Below are positions 25,751-34,591 of a DNA stretch of 64,000 nucleotides, one piece after another (within the stretch, counting starts at the first letter, position 1; each line of letters starts with the position of its first letter). The translations under genes and the position numbers were made by a program. Origin of the DNA: Salinarchaeum laminariae (GTDB lineage: Archaea; Halobacteriota; Halobacteria; Halobacteriales; Salinarchaeaceae); the NCBI RefSeq assembly GCF_023204835.1, contig NZ_CP096270.1, positions 744,001-808,000 on the forward strand. Reading direction: 5' to 3'. The notes under the pieces are model-generated. The model made no database searches and was not told the origin of the DNA. It saw nothing but the letters and a program-made list of their open reading frames with translations.

Positions 25751-26785
25751 ATGGCGTACAGACCGACCACCGACCGGTTCGCTCGAGCGGTCCGGCGGAG
25801 TGCCGCGGCAGTCGTCGTACTGGTCGCGCTCGTAGCCGTGAGCGGCCTCGCACTCACAGCGGTTCCCGCTGCTCCGGCAGCGAGTCCCGCTGCCCAACCG
25901 ACCGTCGGGGCCAGTTCCGACGTATCAGCCGCTCACGCTGCCACTGATCTCGTCGACGCTGAGGCCGCGGATCACCTCGGCGTGGTCGCGGGCGCTCAGG
26001 ACGACGACGCGACCACCGACTCGGCGAACGAGTCCGCGAACGGGTCCACGCCCACGGAGCTCTCGCCGATCGATCCAGCCAACGCCACCGGCGCCGACGA
26101 CGCGCCGATCGAACTGCACGGAGAGGGACAGACCGTCACCGATCCAGTGGCGCTCGACGACGGGCTCCTCGTCGTCAGCTACGCCCACGACGGCGACTCG
26201 AACGTCCAGATGTGGCTCTGGAACGAGTCGTCCGACGAACGAGAGACGCTTCTCGTCAACGAGATCGGCACGATCGAGGGGGCGACTGCCGCACCGATCT
26301 CGGCCGGCAACTACTCGCTCGAGGTGGTGGCCGACGGAAACTGGAACGTGACGCTCGTGCAGCCCAACGCAACGGCCGTGCTCGAGGCGAGGGCGAACGC
26401 GACCGCGAACGGAACGGGCGCGAGTGGGACCGCGAACGAGACGAACGGGACAGAGAGCGACGGGCCAGAAACGAACGACACCGAACCGACGAATGCCACC
26501 AACGCGACGAGCGTCACCGACGCGCCGGCGATCGCGAGCGGCAACGGATCCGCCGTCCTCGGTCCCGTGCGTTTCGAGGACAGCGTGATAGTCACCGGGA
26601 ACTACACCGGAGAGTCGAACTTCCAGGTGTGGCTCTGGGCGGAGAATGGAACCTCACAGCTCGACGGCGCCCTCGTGTTCAACGAACTCGGACAGGTCGA
26701 CGGCGCGGAGCGCCGCGTCAGCCAGTCTGGCGTCTCCTGGATCGTCGTCGATACCGTAGGCGAGTGGGAGCTCCAGTTCGGGTAG
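25751..26785 (+). CDS. Secreted two-repeat surface protein
   Basis: 344 residues. The signal peptide is long, with helix SAAAVVVLVALVAVSGLALTAV and AAPAASPAAQ at the cleavage region. Two copies of a ~90-residue beta domain follow: one around HGEGQTVTDPVALDDG...VQMWLWNESSD and one around VLGPVRFEDSVIV...FQVWLWAENGT, each with a FQVWLW/VQMWLW strand and a VNEIG/FNELG turn. They are separated by an Asn/Thr-rich linker rich in NAT/NGT sequons. There is no C-terminal anchor, so the protein is either released or held by partners. No enzyme motif is seen. Confidence 0.75.
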   Translation: MAYRPTTDRFARAVRRSAAAVVVLVALVAVSGLALTAVPAAPAASPAAQPTVGASSDVSAAHAATDLVDAEAADHLGVVAGAQDDDATTDSANESANGSTPTELSPIDPANATGADDAPIELHGEGQTVTDPVALDDGLLVVSYAHDGDSNVQMWLWNESSDERETLLVNEIGTIEGATAAPISAGNYSLEVVADGNWNVTLVQPNATAVLEARANATANGTGASGTANETNGTESDGPETNDTEPTNATNATSVTDAPAIASGNGSAVLGPVRFEDSVIVTGNYTGESNFQVWLWAENGTSQLDGALVFNELGQVDGAERRVSQSGVSWIVVDTVGEWELQFG

Positions 26786-26799
26786 CCGCTGGGGCGGCG

Positions 26800-27150
26800 C
26801 TACATCTGCCCCTTCGCGTCCCAGATCGAGGTGAGCGCGCTGGCGAAGCGCGCGGTGCGCTTCGGATAGCCGTCGTCGGTGGACGCCTCGAGTGATGCGT
26901 CGGCGATGCCGTCGACGAACTCGTCGTCGAAGGTGGTCTCCCGGATCGTCTCGCGGACCTCGAAGCTGAGCTGGCCGTCCTCGTCGGTGTCGAGCCAGCC
27001 GACCTGGCGCTGGCGAGAGTCGTACTGGAGCGTGTACGTCTCACCGCCGATCAGCTCGCAGACGTCGTCCATCTCGCCGACCTCGATCCAGCCGTCTGGC
27101 GTCTCGAGGTGGAGGACGCCGTCGCGTACCTCTGTCTCGTATCGCTTCAC
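26800..27150 (-). CDS. Small conserved-looking cytosolic protein, unknown
   Basis: 116 residues with no signal peptide. The sequence alternates short strands (YETEVRDGVLHLETPDGWIEVG) and charged helices and ends SALTSIWDAKGQM. It could be a small PH-like or antidote-type fold, but no family is recognised. Its reading frame has the acidic composition of real haloarchaeal proteins, and the opposite strand is worse, so I accept it. It is convergent with the two-repeat surface protein. Confidence 0.65.
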   Translation of the reverse strand: MKRYETEVRDGVLHLETPDGWIEVGEMDDVCELIGGETYTLQYDSRQRQVGWLDTDEDGQLSFEVRETIRETTFDDEFVDGIADASLEASTDDGYPKRTARFASALTSIWDAKGQM

Positions 27151-27201
27151 GCTCGATCCCTGCGTCGCCCGAGCCTAAAGCTTCCGCGCTCCGGACGCAG
27201 G

Positions 27202-28065
27202 TCAGATCGTCACGATCGAGACGCTGCCCGTGTCCGTCGCGACCTCGATCTGGTCGCCCCCGTCACCGACGACGACGGTCCCGCCGATCTCGGAGTGCTC
27301 GACGTCGGCGAACCCGCTGCCGTGGGTCGTGAGCTCGCCCGTGTCGGAGGTCACCGACACAGTCGCGTCGAGAGACGATTCGATCGCGAGAGAGACGTCG
27401 CCGGTCTCGGAGACGATCGACGGCTGCCCCTCCAGCCCCCGAACGGTCGTCTCCACCGCGCCCGTGTCCGTTCGGACGTCCTGTACCACGCCGTCGGCGG
27501 TGATCGATCCCGTCTCCGATTGTGCGCTGATCGGTGCGTCGACGTCCCGGACGATGACGTCCCCCGTGTCCGTCCCGGCGTCGACGGCACCGTTCACGTC
27601 CGAGACGTAGACGTCCCCAGTGTCCGCACGAGCCGTTATCGGCCCCGCGACGGACGTGATCTCGATGTCGCCGTTGGCCGTCTGGGTTCGCTCCACCCGG
27701 ACGCTTGCGGGCACCTCGATCTCCAGATCGAACCGCGGCTGGCGCCACCAGCCCGTCAGCCAGGGACCGTCGCCGATGGAGGTCTCGAGGACGAGACGGT
27801 CGCCGTCGCGGCGTTCAGTCAGCGAGAGGGCGTCGATAGCGTCGTCGCTGGCAGCCAGCTTCTCGCCGTGAACGCGAAAGGCAGTCCCAGTCGTGACCGA
27901 CACCGACCCGGTGGTGCCCTCGACGGCCACGGCCTGGAACGAGGTCGGGTCGTACTGGCGGTCGATGCTCGCGTGTTCGTCCCGCTCGATCCAGGAACAG
28001 CCGGCGGTGAGGCTCAGTGCGAGCCCGCCGCAGCCGGCGAGGATTCGACGGCGAGAGGTCGTCAT
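27202..28065 (-). CDS. Tat lipoprotein with DUF4097-type beta-helix repeats
   Basis: 287 residues. The N-terminus TTSRRRILAGCGGLALSLTAGC joins a twin-arginine motif to a lipobox (TAGC), as usual for haloarchaeal Tat lipoproteins. The mature part is a series of DUF4097-type repeats, each about 20 residues with a TGD/TGS turn (TADTGDVYVSDVNG, TDTGDVIVRDVDA, SETGSITADGVV, TDTGAVETTV, SETGDVSLAIES). Such proteins form elongated beta-helices at the cell surface, often adhesin-like; no catalytic role is implied. The start at 28065 gives the signal; the frame opens 89 codons upstream without homology. Confidence 0.8.
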   Translation of the reverse strand: MTTSRRRILAGCGGLALSLTAGCSWIERDEHASIDRQYDPTSFQAVAVEGTTGSVSVTTGTAFRVHGEKLAASDDAIDALSLTERRDGDRLVLETSIGDGPWLTGWWRQPRFDLEIEVPASVRVERTQTANGDIEITSVAGPITARADTGDVYVSDVNGAVDAGTDTGDVIVRDVDAPISAQSETGSITADGVVQDVRTDTGAVETTVRGLEGQPSIVSETGDVSLAIESSLDATVSVTSDTGELTTHGSGFADVEHSEIGGTVVVGDGGDQIEVATDTGSVSIVTI

Positions 28066-28088
28066 ATCCTCCGATACGACACGCCGGT

Positions 28089-28095
28089 AATAAAA
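28089..28095 (-). promoter_or_regulatory. TATA box of the DUF4097 lipoprotein
   Basis: On the minus strand TTTTATT lies 24-30 bases before the ATG ending at 28065, within the near-palindrome GGTTTTATTACC. Confidence 0.5.
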
Positions 28096-28344
28096 CCCTG
28101 TACGAGCGTTTCTGACTCTGAAGCTGCGTTTGTGGGACTCCCTCACATAGCCGCCGATCGGCAGCTGGCGGGAGAGGAACCGCACCCACCGACCCCTTCG
28201 TTTCGACTGGAGATTGTGCCGGTAGCAGATCTCTTCGGCCCCTGCAAGATTCCGGGTAGAGGCCAAGATCGGTACTACCTCCTCCGGCTGCGAGCGGTTC
28301 GACGAGGCGACGCGTACTTTGGCCCGCACCAACTAGACGCGGCA

Positions 28345-30663
28345 GTGACTGACGACGAGGAGGGCCCAACGAACTCACCGACCGATAGCGAGGGGACGGC
28401 GCCTTCCAGTGGCGAATCGGACGTGGAAGAGGACCCGGAAGAGCGCGGTACAGAGGGAAACGAGGGAGTAGAGAAAGTGGAAGAAGGAGAGCGGGTGGAG
28501 GCGGAGGATGGAGTGGGTGTGGACAACGAGGCGGAAGGTGGGGCAAAGGAGGAGAATGGCATAGAGACAGATGACGAAGAAGAGGACCCGAGCGTAACAA
28601 TCCGAACGGGCAACGAGACGATCGAACTCTCCGTCGACGACGTGCAGACCGCACTACAGGGACTCGGCCAGCCGTTCGCGACGGCAGATCAGCTCGCACG
28701 CGCGCTGGATACCACACAAGCCACGGCCAGCGACGCGCTCGACCGGCTCGCCGAGCGGACGACCGCCATCGAACGCGACGACGTGTCCCACGATCCGGTG
28801 GTCTACTACCCCCACGCCGTCGCCGATCTCGCGAAAACCGAGCGAGTCGTTCCCTTCCCGTCGCGAAAGGAGATCGTCGTCGACAGACCGCGCCAGTTCA
28901 CACGGGCACGGCTCTCGCAGTTCGCGCGGCTCGTCGAGGCCGACGACGGCCGCTATCTCTACGAACTACGCCCCGAGGACGTGTGGGCGGCGCCCTACGA
29001 CAGCATCGAGTCTCTGATCGCGTCGCTCCGGGCAGTGCTCCCCGACCAGGAGCCCGCGCTGGAAGGCTGGATGGCCGATCAGTGGGCTCGGGCGGGGAAG
29101 TTCCGACTCTACACCCACGAGGACGGCTACGAGGTGCTCGAAGCCGAGTCGGCCTCGCTGATGGGGAACGTCGCCGAGCCAAAGCTCGAGGACGACCAGC
29201 TCCGGGCCAGGATATCCGACACCGAAGCCTGGGTTGCCGAGGACGCCATCGCAGCGGTCAAACGCACGCTCTACGAGGCCGGCTACCCCGTCAGCGACGA
29301 GCGCGAGCTCGAATCCGGCGAGGCCATCGAGTTCGATCTTCGCCTCCAGCTCCGCGAGTATCAGCAGGACTGGGTCGATCGCTTTCAGGACGCCGGCGCC
29401 GGCGTGCTCGTTGGTCCGCCGGGCTCGGGGAAGACCGTCGCCGCGATGGCGATCATGGCCGCGATCGGCGGCGAGACGCTCCTGCTCGTACCGAGCCGCG
29501 AGCTCGTCTCCCAGTGGCACGAGGAGCTACTGACCCACACGACGCTCACCGAGGACCAGGTCGGCGAGTACCACGGCGGACAGAAGCAGATTCGACCGAT
29601 CACGATCGCGACCTACCACGTCGCCGGCATGGATCGCCACCGCGAACTGTTCGAGTCCCGGGAGTGGGGCCTGTTGCTGTTCGACGAGGCCCACCACGTC
29701 CCCGCGCCGGTCTACCGCCGGAGCGCGGATCTCCAGTCCCGCCATCGTCTGGGCCTCTCCGCGACGCCCGTCCGGGAAGGCGACGACGAGGCCGACATCT
29801 ACACGCTGATCGGCCCGCCGATCGGCACCGACTGGGACGCGCTGTTCGACGCAGGGTACGTCGCCGAGCCCGAACTGGAGCTTCATTTCGTGCCGTGGCC
29901 CGAGCGCGAGGACGAGACAGAAGTGGAGGCGGCAGCTGCGGGAGTTGCGGACGGAGACGATCCAGCGGACGGCGACGACCCGGCGGTCGGTGATGACGGA
30001 TCCAGCGATAGCCACAAAGAACAGACTGATGGTTCGGCGGATACAGCCGAGACGGGTGATGCCGAAGCGGCGCCAGCCGACGAACTGAACGGCGTCCAGA
30101 TCGAGCCGCCCGAGAGCGGCCCGAACGCCTCGACGATCACCGCACAGGACGAGTACGCCGCGAGCCACGGCCACGAACGCCGGCAGGCTGCAGCAACGAA
30201 CCCGGCCAAGGTCGCTCACGTCGAGGCCCTGCTCGCCGAACACCCCACACAGCAGGCGCTCGTCTTCGTGGACTATCTCGACCAGGGCAATGCGATCGCC
30301 GAAGCCATCGACGCGCCTTTCCTCTCCGGAGAGACCCGCCACGCCGAACGCGAGCGGCTGCTCTCGAACTTCCGGACGGGCGAGATCGGGACGCTCGTCG
30401 TCTCCAGGGTCGGCGACGAGGGGATCGACCTCCCCGAGGCCGAGGTCGCGATAATCGCCTCTGGGCTGGGTGGGTCCCGTCGACAGGGAGCCCAGCGAGC
30501 CGGCCGGACGATGCGGCCTGCGGGGAAGGCGCAGGTGTACGTGCTCGCGACGACGGGCACCGAAGAAGAGGAGTTCGCCCGCCAGCGGACTCGCCACCTC
30601 GCCGGCAAGGGCGTCGACGTCCGGGAGGTCCACGTCGACGCGCCCGGCCAGCTCGAGGACTGA
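28345..30663 (+). CDS. XPB/Rad25-type superfamily 2 DNA helicase
   Basis: 772 residues from GTG 28345 (VTDDEEGP). The first ~95 residues are an acidic, disordered tail; an N-terminal domain follows. Helicase motifs are in order: Walker A GPPGSGKT (about 357-364), DEAH (about 447-450, FDEAHHV), motif III GLSATPVREG, the XPB-like RED-type turn VREGDDE, and motif VI QRAGRTMR. An acidic insertion (about 530-590) sits in the second RecA half. Archaeal XPB proteins are 3'-5' DNA helicases linked to repair and transcription-coupled opening. Nothing in the flanking genes refines this. DEAH instead of the DEVH of most XPBs is a small difference. Confidence 0.88.
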   Translation: MTDDEEGPTNSPTDSEGTAPSSGESDVEEDPEERGTEGNEGVEKVEEGERVEAEDGVGVDNEAEGGAKEENGIETDDEEEDPSVTIRTGNETIELSVDDVQTALQGLGQPFATADQLARALDTTQATASDALDRLAERTTAIERDDVSHDPVVYYPHAVADLAKTERVVPFPSRKEIVVDRPRQFTRARLSQFARLVEADDGRYLYELRPEDVWAAPYDSIESLIASLRAVLPDQEPALEGWMADQWARAGKFRLYTHEDGYEVLEAESASLMGNVAEPKLEDDQLRARISDTEAWVAEDAIAAVKRTLYEAGYPVSDERELESGEAIEFDLRLQLREYQQDWVDRFQDAGAGVLVGPPGSGKTVAAMAIMAAIGGETLLLVPSRELVSQWHEELLTHTTLTEDQVGEYHGGQKQIRPITIATYHVAGMDRHRELFESREWGLLLFDEAHHVPAPVYRRSADLQSRHRLGLSATPVREGDDEADIYTLIGPPIGTDWDALFDAGYVAEPELELHFVPWPEREDETEVEAAAAGVADGDDPADGDDPAVGDDGSSDSHKEQTDGSADTAETGDAEAAPADELNGVQIEPPESGPNASTITAQDEYAASHGHERRQAAATNPAKVAHVEALLAEHPTQQALVFVDYLDQGNAIAEAIDAPFLSGETRHAERERLLSNFRTGEIGTLVVSRVGDEGIDLPEAEVAIIASGLGGSRRQGAQRAGRTMRPAGKAQVYVLATTGTEEEEFARQRTRHLAGKGVDVREVHVDAPGQLED

Positions 30664-30686
30664 GGGAGGATCGATGTGGCCGCCTG

Positions 30687-31631
30687 CTACGCGTCGTCGA
30701 CGATTTCTACGTCGAACTTCGAGTGCCAGCAGTAGCGCCGGCCACCCCAGACGAACGTCGACCGGACGAGCAAGCCGTAGACGGCGAGTGGAAGCATGGC
30801 GAGAAACACGGGGAACGCGAGCAGGACGGTCCACCGACGGACGCCGAACCTGGCGTACGTGATCCCCACAAGGCTCGTCGATAACGCTGCCCCGAGGAGG
30901 GGAAAGAGGAGACTACCGACGGTGAACGCCAGGAGCCCAGCGAGGAGCCCGACGGTCACCACTGGATCGTGGTATCGGACGATCTGTGAGAACCGGACGT
31001 GTCGCTCGAGAGACGCCCGAATACTCCCACCGACCGGGACGGTCCGCGGTCGCTTTGTGCCGGTGACATTCGGAAGGACGTCGGTGAGCAGGCCGTCGTC
31101 GCTGATCGTCCGCTGGAGGTCCGCTTCGAAGGCGGCTTCGTCGGGGAGATCAGAGCGGTCGAAACAGACGGCTCCGCCCCACGCGACGCCGACGTCGACG
31201 GTGCTGGCGGTGCCGACGATCGCGTAGAGCGGTTCGAGTGCGATCGACAGCGGGTCGCGCCCCTCGAAAACGGGCGGTTCGGTCACCGGTCCGCGGCGTT
31301 CGTAGTCGCTCCGCAGTTCGTCCAGCCACTCCGGCGGGTGGTGAAAGTCGTCGTCCGTCCAGACGAGCCGGTCGTGGCGAGCGGCCGCCATCCCCGCCGC
31401 GATGGCGTTCGCCTTCCCCGAGCAGCCGTGTGGCTGGCCGGCGACGACGAGACGGAGCTCGCCGTCGACCTCGGTTTCGACGGTCGGCCACGCCCGGGCG
31501 ACGGGATCGTCCTCCGCGTCGCAGATCACGAGCAGTTCGTCCCCGAACTGGAGCTGCCGAGCGACGTCGGCGATCACGTCGGTCGGATGCATCGTTGGCA
31601 ATAGGACGCTGACGGGAGTCGGCGTCGCCAT
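30687..31631 (-). CDS. GT-A type glycosyltransferase with C-terminal membrane helices
   Basis: 314 residues. The N-terminal GT2-like domain begins TPVSVLLPTMHPTD; the nucleotide-sugar/metal motif is WTDDDFHHPPEW, and a charged acceptor-site motif SLERHVRFSQIV with RW-type residues follows. Residues about 210-300 hold two to three transmembrane helices (VTVGLLAGLLAFTVGSLLFP and WTVLLAFPVFLAML). It resembles ceramide-glucosyltransferase-like or other membrane-bound inverting enzymes, so it probably glycosylates a lipid on the cytosolic face. Start 31631 (MATPTPVS) is at the fold start; the frame opens 29 codons earlier. It is divergent from the GNAT gene. Confidence 0.82.
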   Translation of the reverse strand: MATPTPVSVLLPTMHPTDVIADVARQLQFGDELLVICDAEDDPVARAWPTVETEVDGELRLVVAGQPHGCSGKANAIAAGMAAARHDRLVWTDDDFHHPPEWLDELRSDYERRGPVTEPPVFEGRDPLSIALEPLYAIVGTASTVDVGVAWGGAVCFDRSDLPDEAAFEADLQRTISDDGLLTDVLPNVTGTKRPRTVPVGGSIRASLERHVRFSQIVRYHDPVVTVGLLAGLLAFTVGSLLFPLLGAALSTSLVGITYARFGVRRWTVLLAFPVFLAMLPLAVYGLLVRSTFVWGGRRYCWHSKFDVEIVDDA

Positions 31632-31724
31632 TACCGGGCAGTGGAGGACCCGCGTGCTAAACGGACCGATCCCCGTCGCGCAAATCGTTACCGTGCGGAG
31701 CGGTGACGTGGCACCCAAAGCGCA

Positions 31725-32213
31725 ATGAGAGGCGGCTCGTTGGAACCGCCAATGGCCGAACTACGCGAGATCGCCGAGGAGCCGGAGTGGGAGCGCGGCG
31801 AAGCGGTACTCCACCAGCTCTGGAGCCACGTGAGCGAGGAGTTCGTTCGCTCCTGGCGCGAGGACGAGGAGTACCGGCTACTGGGACTGTTCGTCGACAG
31901 CGACCCCGCAGACGGCGCTACCGACGACGCGGACACCGCGGACGAATCGACGCTCGTCGCCGTCGCTGGCGTCTACGTCCAGACTGTGATCCACCACGAG
32001 CGGAGTCTGTGGGTCCACGATTTCGTCGTGGACGAGGCCCACCGCGGCGAGGGACACGGCGAGGGGCTCCTGGCCGCACTCGAGACGTGGGGCGAGCGGC
32101 GGGACTGCGACAATCTCGCACTCGTCTGCACCGCGGACAACGACGAGGCTGCTGCCTTCTACGAGCACGTCGGGATGGAGCCGTTCGGAACCGTCTACGA
32201 GACCGAGCTGTAA
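31725..32213 (+). CDS. GNAT family N-acetyltransferase
   Basis: 162 residues, GNAT fold. The acetyl-CoA binding signature R/Q-x-x-G-x-G/A is VVDEAHRGEGHGEGLLAAL; the C-terminal strand/helix NLALVCTADNDEAAAFYEHVG is typical. The N-terminal part is long (SEEFVRSWREDEEYRLLGLF) and contains an acidic loop. The substrate is unknown. The ATG at 31725 is used; MAELREI at 31752 could be the true start. The AI-2E gene follows on the same strand with its own TATA box. Confidence 0.85.
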   Translation: MRGGSLEPPMAELREIAEEPEWERGEAVLHQLWSHVSEEFVRSWREDEEYRLLGLFVDSDPADGATDDADTADESTLVAVAGVYVQTVIHHERSLWVHDFVVDEAHRGEGHGEGLLAALETWGERRDCDNLALVCTADNDEAAAFYEHVGMEPFGTVYETEL

Positions 32214-32275
32214 CCGATCCGATCTGGGCGGGCGAGCCGGCCGAGAGCGGGTCTATTCACACGGTCGCACCTGGT

Positions 32276-32282
32276 TTTATAC
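32276..32282 (+). promoter_or_regulatory. TATA box of the AI-2E-type transporter gene
   Basis: TTTATAC lies 24-30 bases before the ATG at 32306, in the context GGTTTTATACC. Confidence 0.5.
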
Positions 32283-32305
32283 CATCGCTGGTCGGAGTTC
32301 GCCGC

Positions 32306-33421
32306 ATGAATCGAGAGCAGGCGTTTCTGCTCGTGCTGCTCGTCCTCACGGCCCTGGCGAGCTTCTACGTCCTGTTGCCGTTCCTGAGCTACGTGCTCGG
32401 GGCGCTCTTGCTTGGCTACGCCCTCCGTCCCGTTCACTGCCGACTCGCCCCGCATCTCGGCGAGCGGCCCGCAGCCATCACCGTGATCGCGGGCGCGGCG
32501 CTGGCGATCGTGCTCCCGCTGGCCTACATCGGGTACGTCGTCTATCGCGACGCCCAGCAGCTCGCCGACGGCGAGACCGATCTCGATCTCGCGACCGTCG
32601 AGACGGAGCTCGAGTCGCTGACCGGCCAGGAAATCGAACTCGCCGGCGCCGTCGGCGACGCCGGCGCAGTGTTCGGAGAGTACCTCTACGGCAACGCACC
32701 GGAGATCGTCTCCTACGTGACGACCGTTCTTCTGGGGCTGACGGTGATCCTCTTTCTCGTCTACTACGTCCTCATCGACGGCCCCGACTTCGTGCAGTGG
32801 GCGGTGAGTACGGCACCCCTCGACGACGCCGTCGCCCACGAGATCGTGGGGCGGATGGATCGAATGACCTGGGGCGTCGTCGCGGGGCACATCTTCGTCG
32901 CGTTCGTGCAGGGGATCGTCGGTGGGATCGGGCTCTGGATCGCGGGCATCCCCAGTGCGACCTTCTGGACGACGGTGATGGTGATCACCGCCTTGCTCCC
33001 TGTGATCGGTGCGTTCCTGGTCTGGGGGCCCGCCGCCGGCTATCTCATGCTCGTCGGCGAGCCACAGATGGCGGCGTTCCTGGTCATCTGGGGGCTCCTC
33101 CCGGTGAGTCTCGTCGACAACTACCTGCGATCGATCGCGATCGACCAGTCCGCGGACGTCAACCCAGGCGTGATTCTCGTCGGCGTCGTCGGCGGGATCT
33201 ACACACTGGGCGCCGTCGGGCTCTTCGTCGGCCCGATCGTGATCGGGATGCTCGCCGCGATGATCCGCGCGTTCGATCGCCACTACGACGCGCTCGGGAC
33301 CGATACGCCACCGCCGGATCCGCCCAGCGACGGGCGGCTGAGCTGGCTGGAGACCGAGCCCGCGGCAAACAAGGACGACTATGGCGGACACGCTCCACCC
33401 GAGGAAGATGGCGACGGCTGA
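32306..33421 (+). CDS. AI-2E family transporter (UPF0118)
   Basis: 371 residues with about seven to eight hydrophobic helices. The first is MNREQAFLLVLLVLTALASFYVLLPFL (split: REQAFLLVLLVLTALASFYV) and the last GGIYTLGAVGLFVGPIVIGM. A large hydrophilic section (about residues 85-130) follows the second helix pair, as in the family. The conserved GLFVGPIVIG near the C-terminus and GHIFVAFVQGIVGGIGLW in the core match the family. Members are H+/ion antiporters or exporters; substrates range from AI-2 to Na+. The tail is acidic. The start at 32306 is set by the TATA box and the family N-terminus. Confidence 0.88.
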   Translation: MNREQAFLLVLLVLTALASFYVLLPFLSYVLGALLLGYALRPVHCRLAPHLGERPAAITVIAGAALAIVLPLAYIGYVVYRDAQQLADGETDLDLATVETELESLTGQEIELAGAVGDAGAVFGEYLYGNAPEIVSYVTTVLLGLTVILFLVYYVLIDGPDFVQWAVSTAPLDDAVAHEIVGRMDRMTWGVVAGHIFVAFVQGIVGGIGLWIAGIPSATFWTTVMVITALLPVIGAFLVWGPAAGYLMLVGEPQMAAFLVIWGLLPVSLVDNYLRSIAIDQSADVNPGVILVGVVGGIYTLGAVGLFVGPIVIGMLAAMIRAFDRHYDALGTDTPPPDPPSDGRLSWLETEPAANKDDYGGHAPPEEDGDG

Positions 33422-33473
33422 GCGGCGCTATCCAGACGACGATGCAAGAGACTGAGGCGTCGGCGACGAACGG

Positions 33474-33680
33474 CTACGCAGCGTCCCAGTCGTCGATGCA
33501 CTCCGCACCGCAGAACTCGTTGTAGACGATTCGGCCGCTGGACCGGACTGCCGCGACCTTGAACCGCTCCCCCGCTTCGATTGCCGTGCCGCAGGCCTCG
33601 CACGTCCCCGATCCATCGTCGAATCTGATCCGCGTCGAGACCGACTGGATCGGGCCCTCGTCCACGCTACTCTCTGCCAT
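33474..33680 (-). CDS. Small zinc-binding protein
   Basis: 68 residues from the ATG ending at 33680 (MAESSVDEG). It carries two Cys pairs: TCEACG and FCGAECIDDW, with GERFKVAAVRSSG between them; spacing suits a single zinc site. Similar small Zn-ribbon-like proteins are common and unstudied in haloarchaea. The frame opens eight codons further upstream, but the minus-strand TATA-like element at 33704-33710 lies 24 bases before this start. Confidence 0.75.
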   Translation of the reverse strand: MAESSVDEGPIQSVSTRIRFDDGSGTCEACGTAIEAGERFKVAAVRSSGRIVYNEFCGAECIDDWDAA

Positions 33681-33696
33681 ACCAATTGAAAAACAT

Positions 33697-33710
33697 GTGT
33701 ACACTTATAG
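33697..33710 (-). promoter_or_regulatory. TATA box and GTGTACAC palindrome of the small zinc protein
   Basis: On the minus strand CTATAAG (33704-33710) is followed by the palindrome GTGTACAC (33697-33704), with the ATG at 33680. The palindrome overlaps the TATA end, a common place for a repressor site. Confidence 0.4.
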
Positions 33711-33863
33711 GCGTCGGCTCGCGGACGAATGTGATCGTTCGTTACAGTCTGGTTTAGTAGGCGTGGACTGGTGCCCACCGTAGACGATCGACCAGACCAT
33801 CCGGATCCTCGAGGCCGGGCTACCAGGACGGCCGCGTCGGACAGACAGATACCGCCCCTGCAG

Positions 33864-34406
33864 CTACCAGGGCTCGTCCTTGAGTCCGAGCTGGTAGGCG
33901 ATCACGTTGGTCCCGACGTGAAGTGCGGGCGTGAGCACGGCCACGGCCAGGAGGACGCCCGGCGTGAACACGTCGACGAACCAGTCCCAGGCGACCAGCG
34001 CGGTGAGACCGAGCGCACCGATCACGAAGTCCAGCTGGTCGACGCCGGGGAACGCGGCGCCGCGCTCCCTGCCAGTTCGCCGTTTGAGGAAGGACGCTCC
34101 GACGTCGCCAGCCATCGCCCCGGCCGGCAGCGCGATCGCCGCCGCGATCGGGACCCCCGGCAGTTCCACGCCCAGAGCGCTCCCCACGTCGCCAGCGACG
34201 GCGTCGAGGAGGAGCGCGAGCGCGAGTCCCGCACCGATACCGAAGGCGGTCCCACGCCACGTCTTGCCGTCGCCGAGGAGTCGCGATCCGTTCCAGCGTC
34301 GGCCACCGTCGATGGGGCGGCCGCCGCCGGCGAGTACGGCGACGTTGTTCGGGACGTACGCCGGAAGCATCGCCCAGACGGCGACGGCGAGGACCTCGAG
34401 CACCAT
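33864..34406 (-). CDS. carS: CDP-archaeol synthase
   Basis: 180 residues with about five transmembrane helices. The nucleotide/phosphate motif LLGDGKTWRGTAFG and the conserved VPGVDQLDFVIGAL are kept (GVDQLDFVIGA here). CarS activates unsaturated archaetidic acid (DGGGP) with CTP to CDP-archaeol, the branch point for archaeal phospholipids, in the cytoplasmic membrane. Start 34406 (MVLEVLAVAVW) begins the first helix; the frame opens nine codons earlier. Divergent from proline dehydrogenase. Confidence 0.93.
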   Translation of the reverse strand: MVLEVLAVAVWAMLPAYVPNNVAVLAGGGRPIDGGRRWNGSRLLGDGKTWRGTAFGIGAGLALALLLDAVAGDVGSALGVELPGVPIAAAIALPAGAMAGDVGASFLKRRTGRERGAAFPGVDQLDFVIGALGLTALVAWDWFVDVFTPGVLLAVAVLTPALHVGTNVIAYQLGLKDEPW

Positions 34407-34562
34407 ACTCCGCTGGGAGAGGCCCGCCCACATAAATGAGGTGGCGTCGGCCGCGGAGCCCTATCGACGAGCGAGGGCCGTCGGTTACGCAGCCAGTGTG
34501 AGTGCCACGAATGCTCGTCGTCCGGTGGGATCGTCCTCGACCGTCACGAACGATCATCGAAC

Positions 34563-34567
34563 ATATA
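34563..34567 (+). promoter_or_regulatory. TATA box of the proline dehydrogenase gene
   Basis: ATATA in CATATACC lies 25-29 bases before the ATG at 34592. Confidence 0.5.
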
Positions 34568-34591
34568 CCGGACGGCTGCAAACCGTGTTGC

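Noticed and set aside
27109..28344. N-terminal extension of the helicase frame
   Set aside because: It overlaps the DUF4097 lipoprotein on the opposite strand and has an Arg-rich, non-acidic composition. The GTG at 28345 is the better start.
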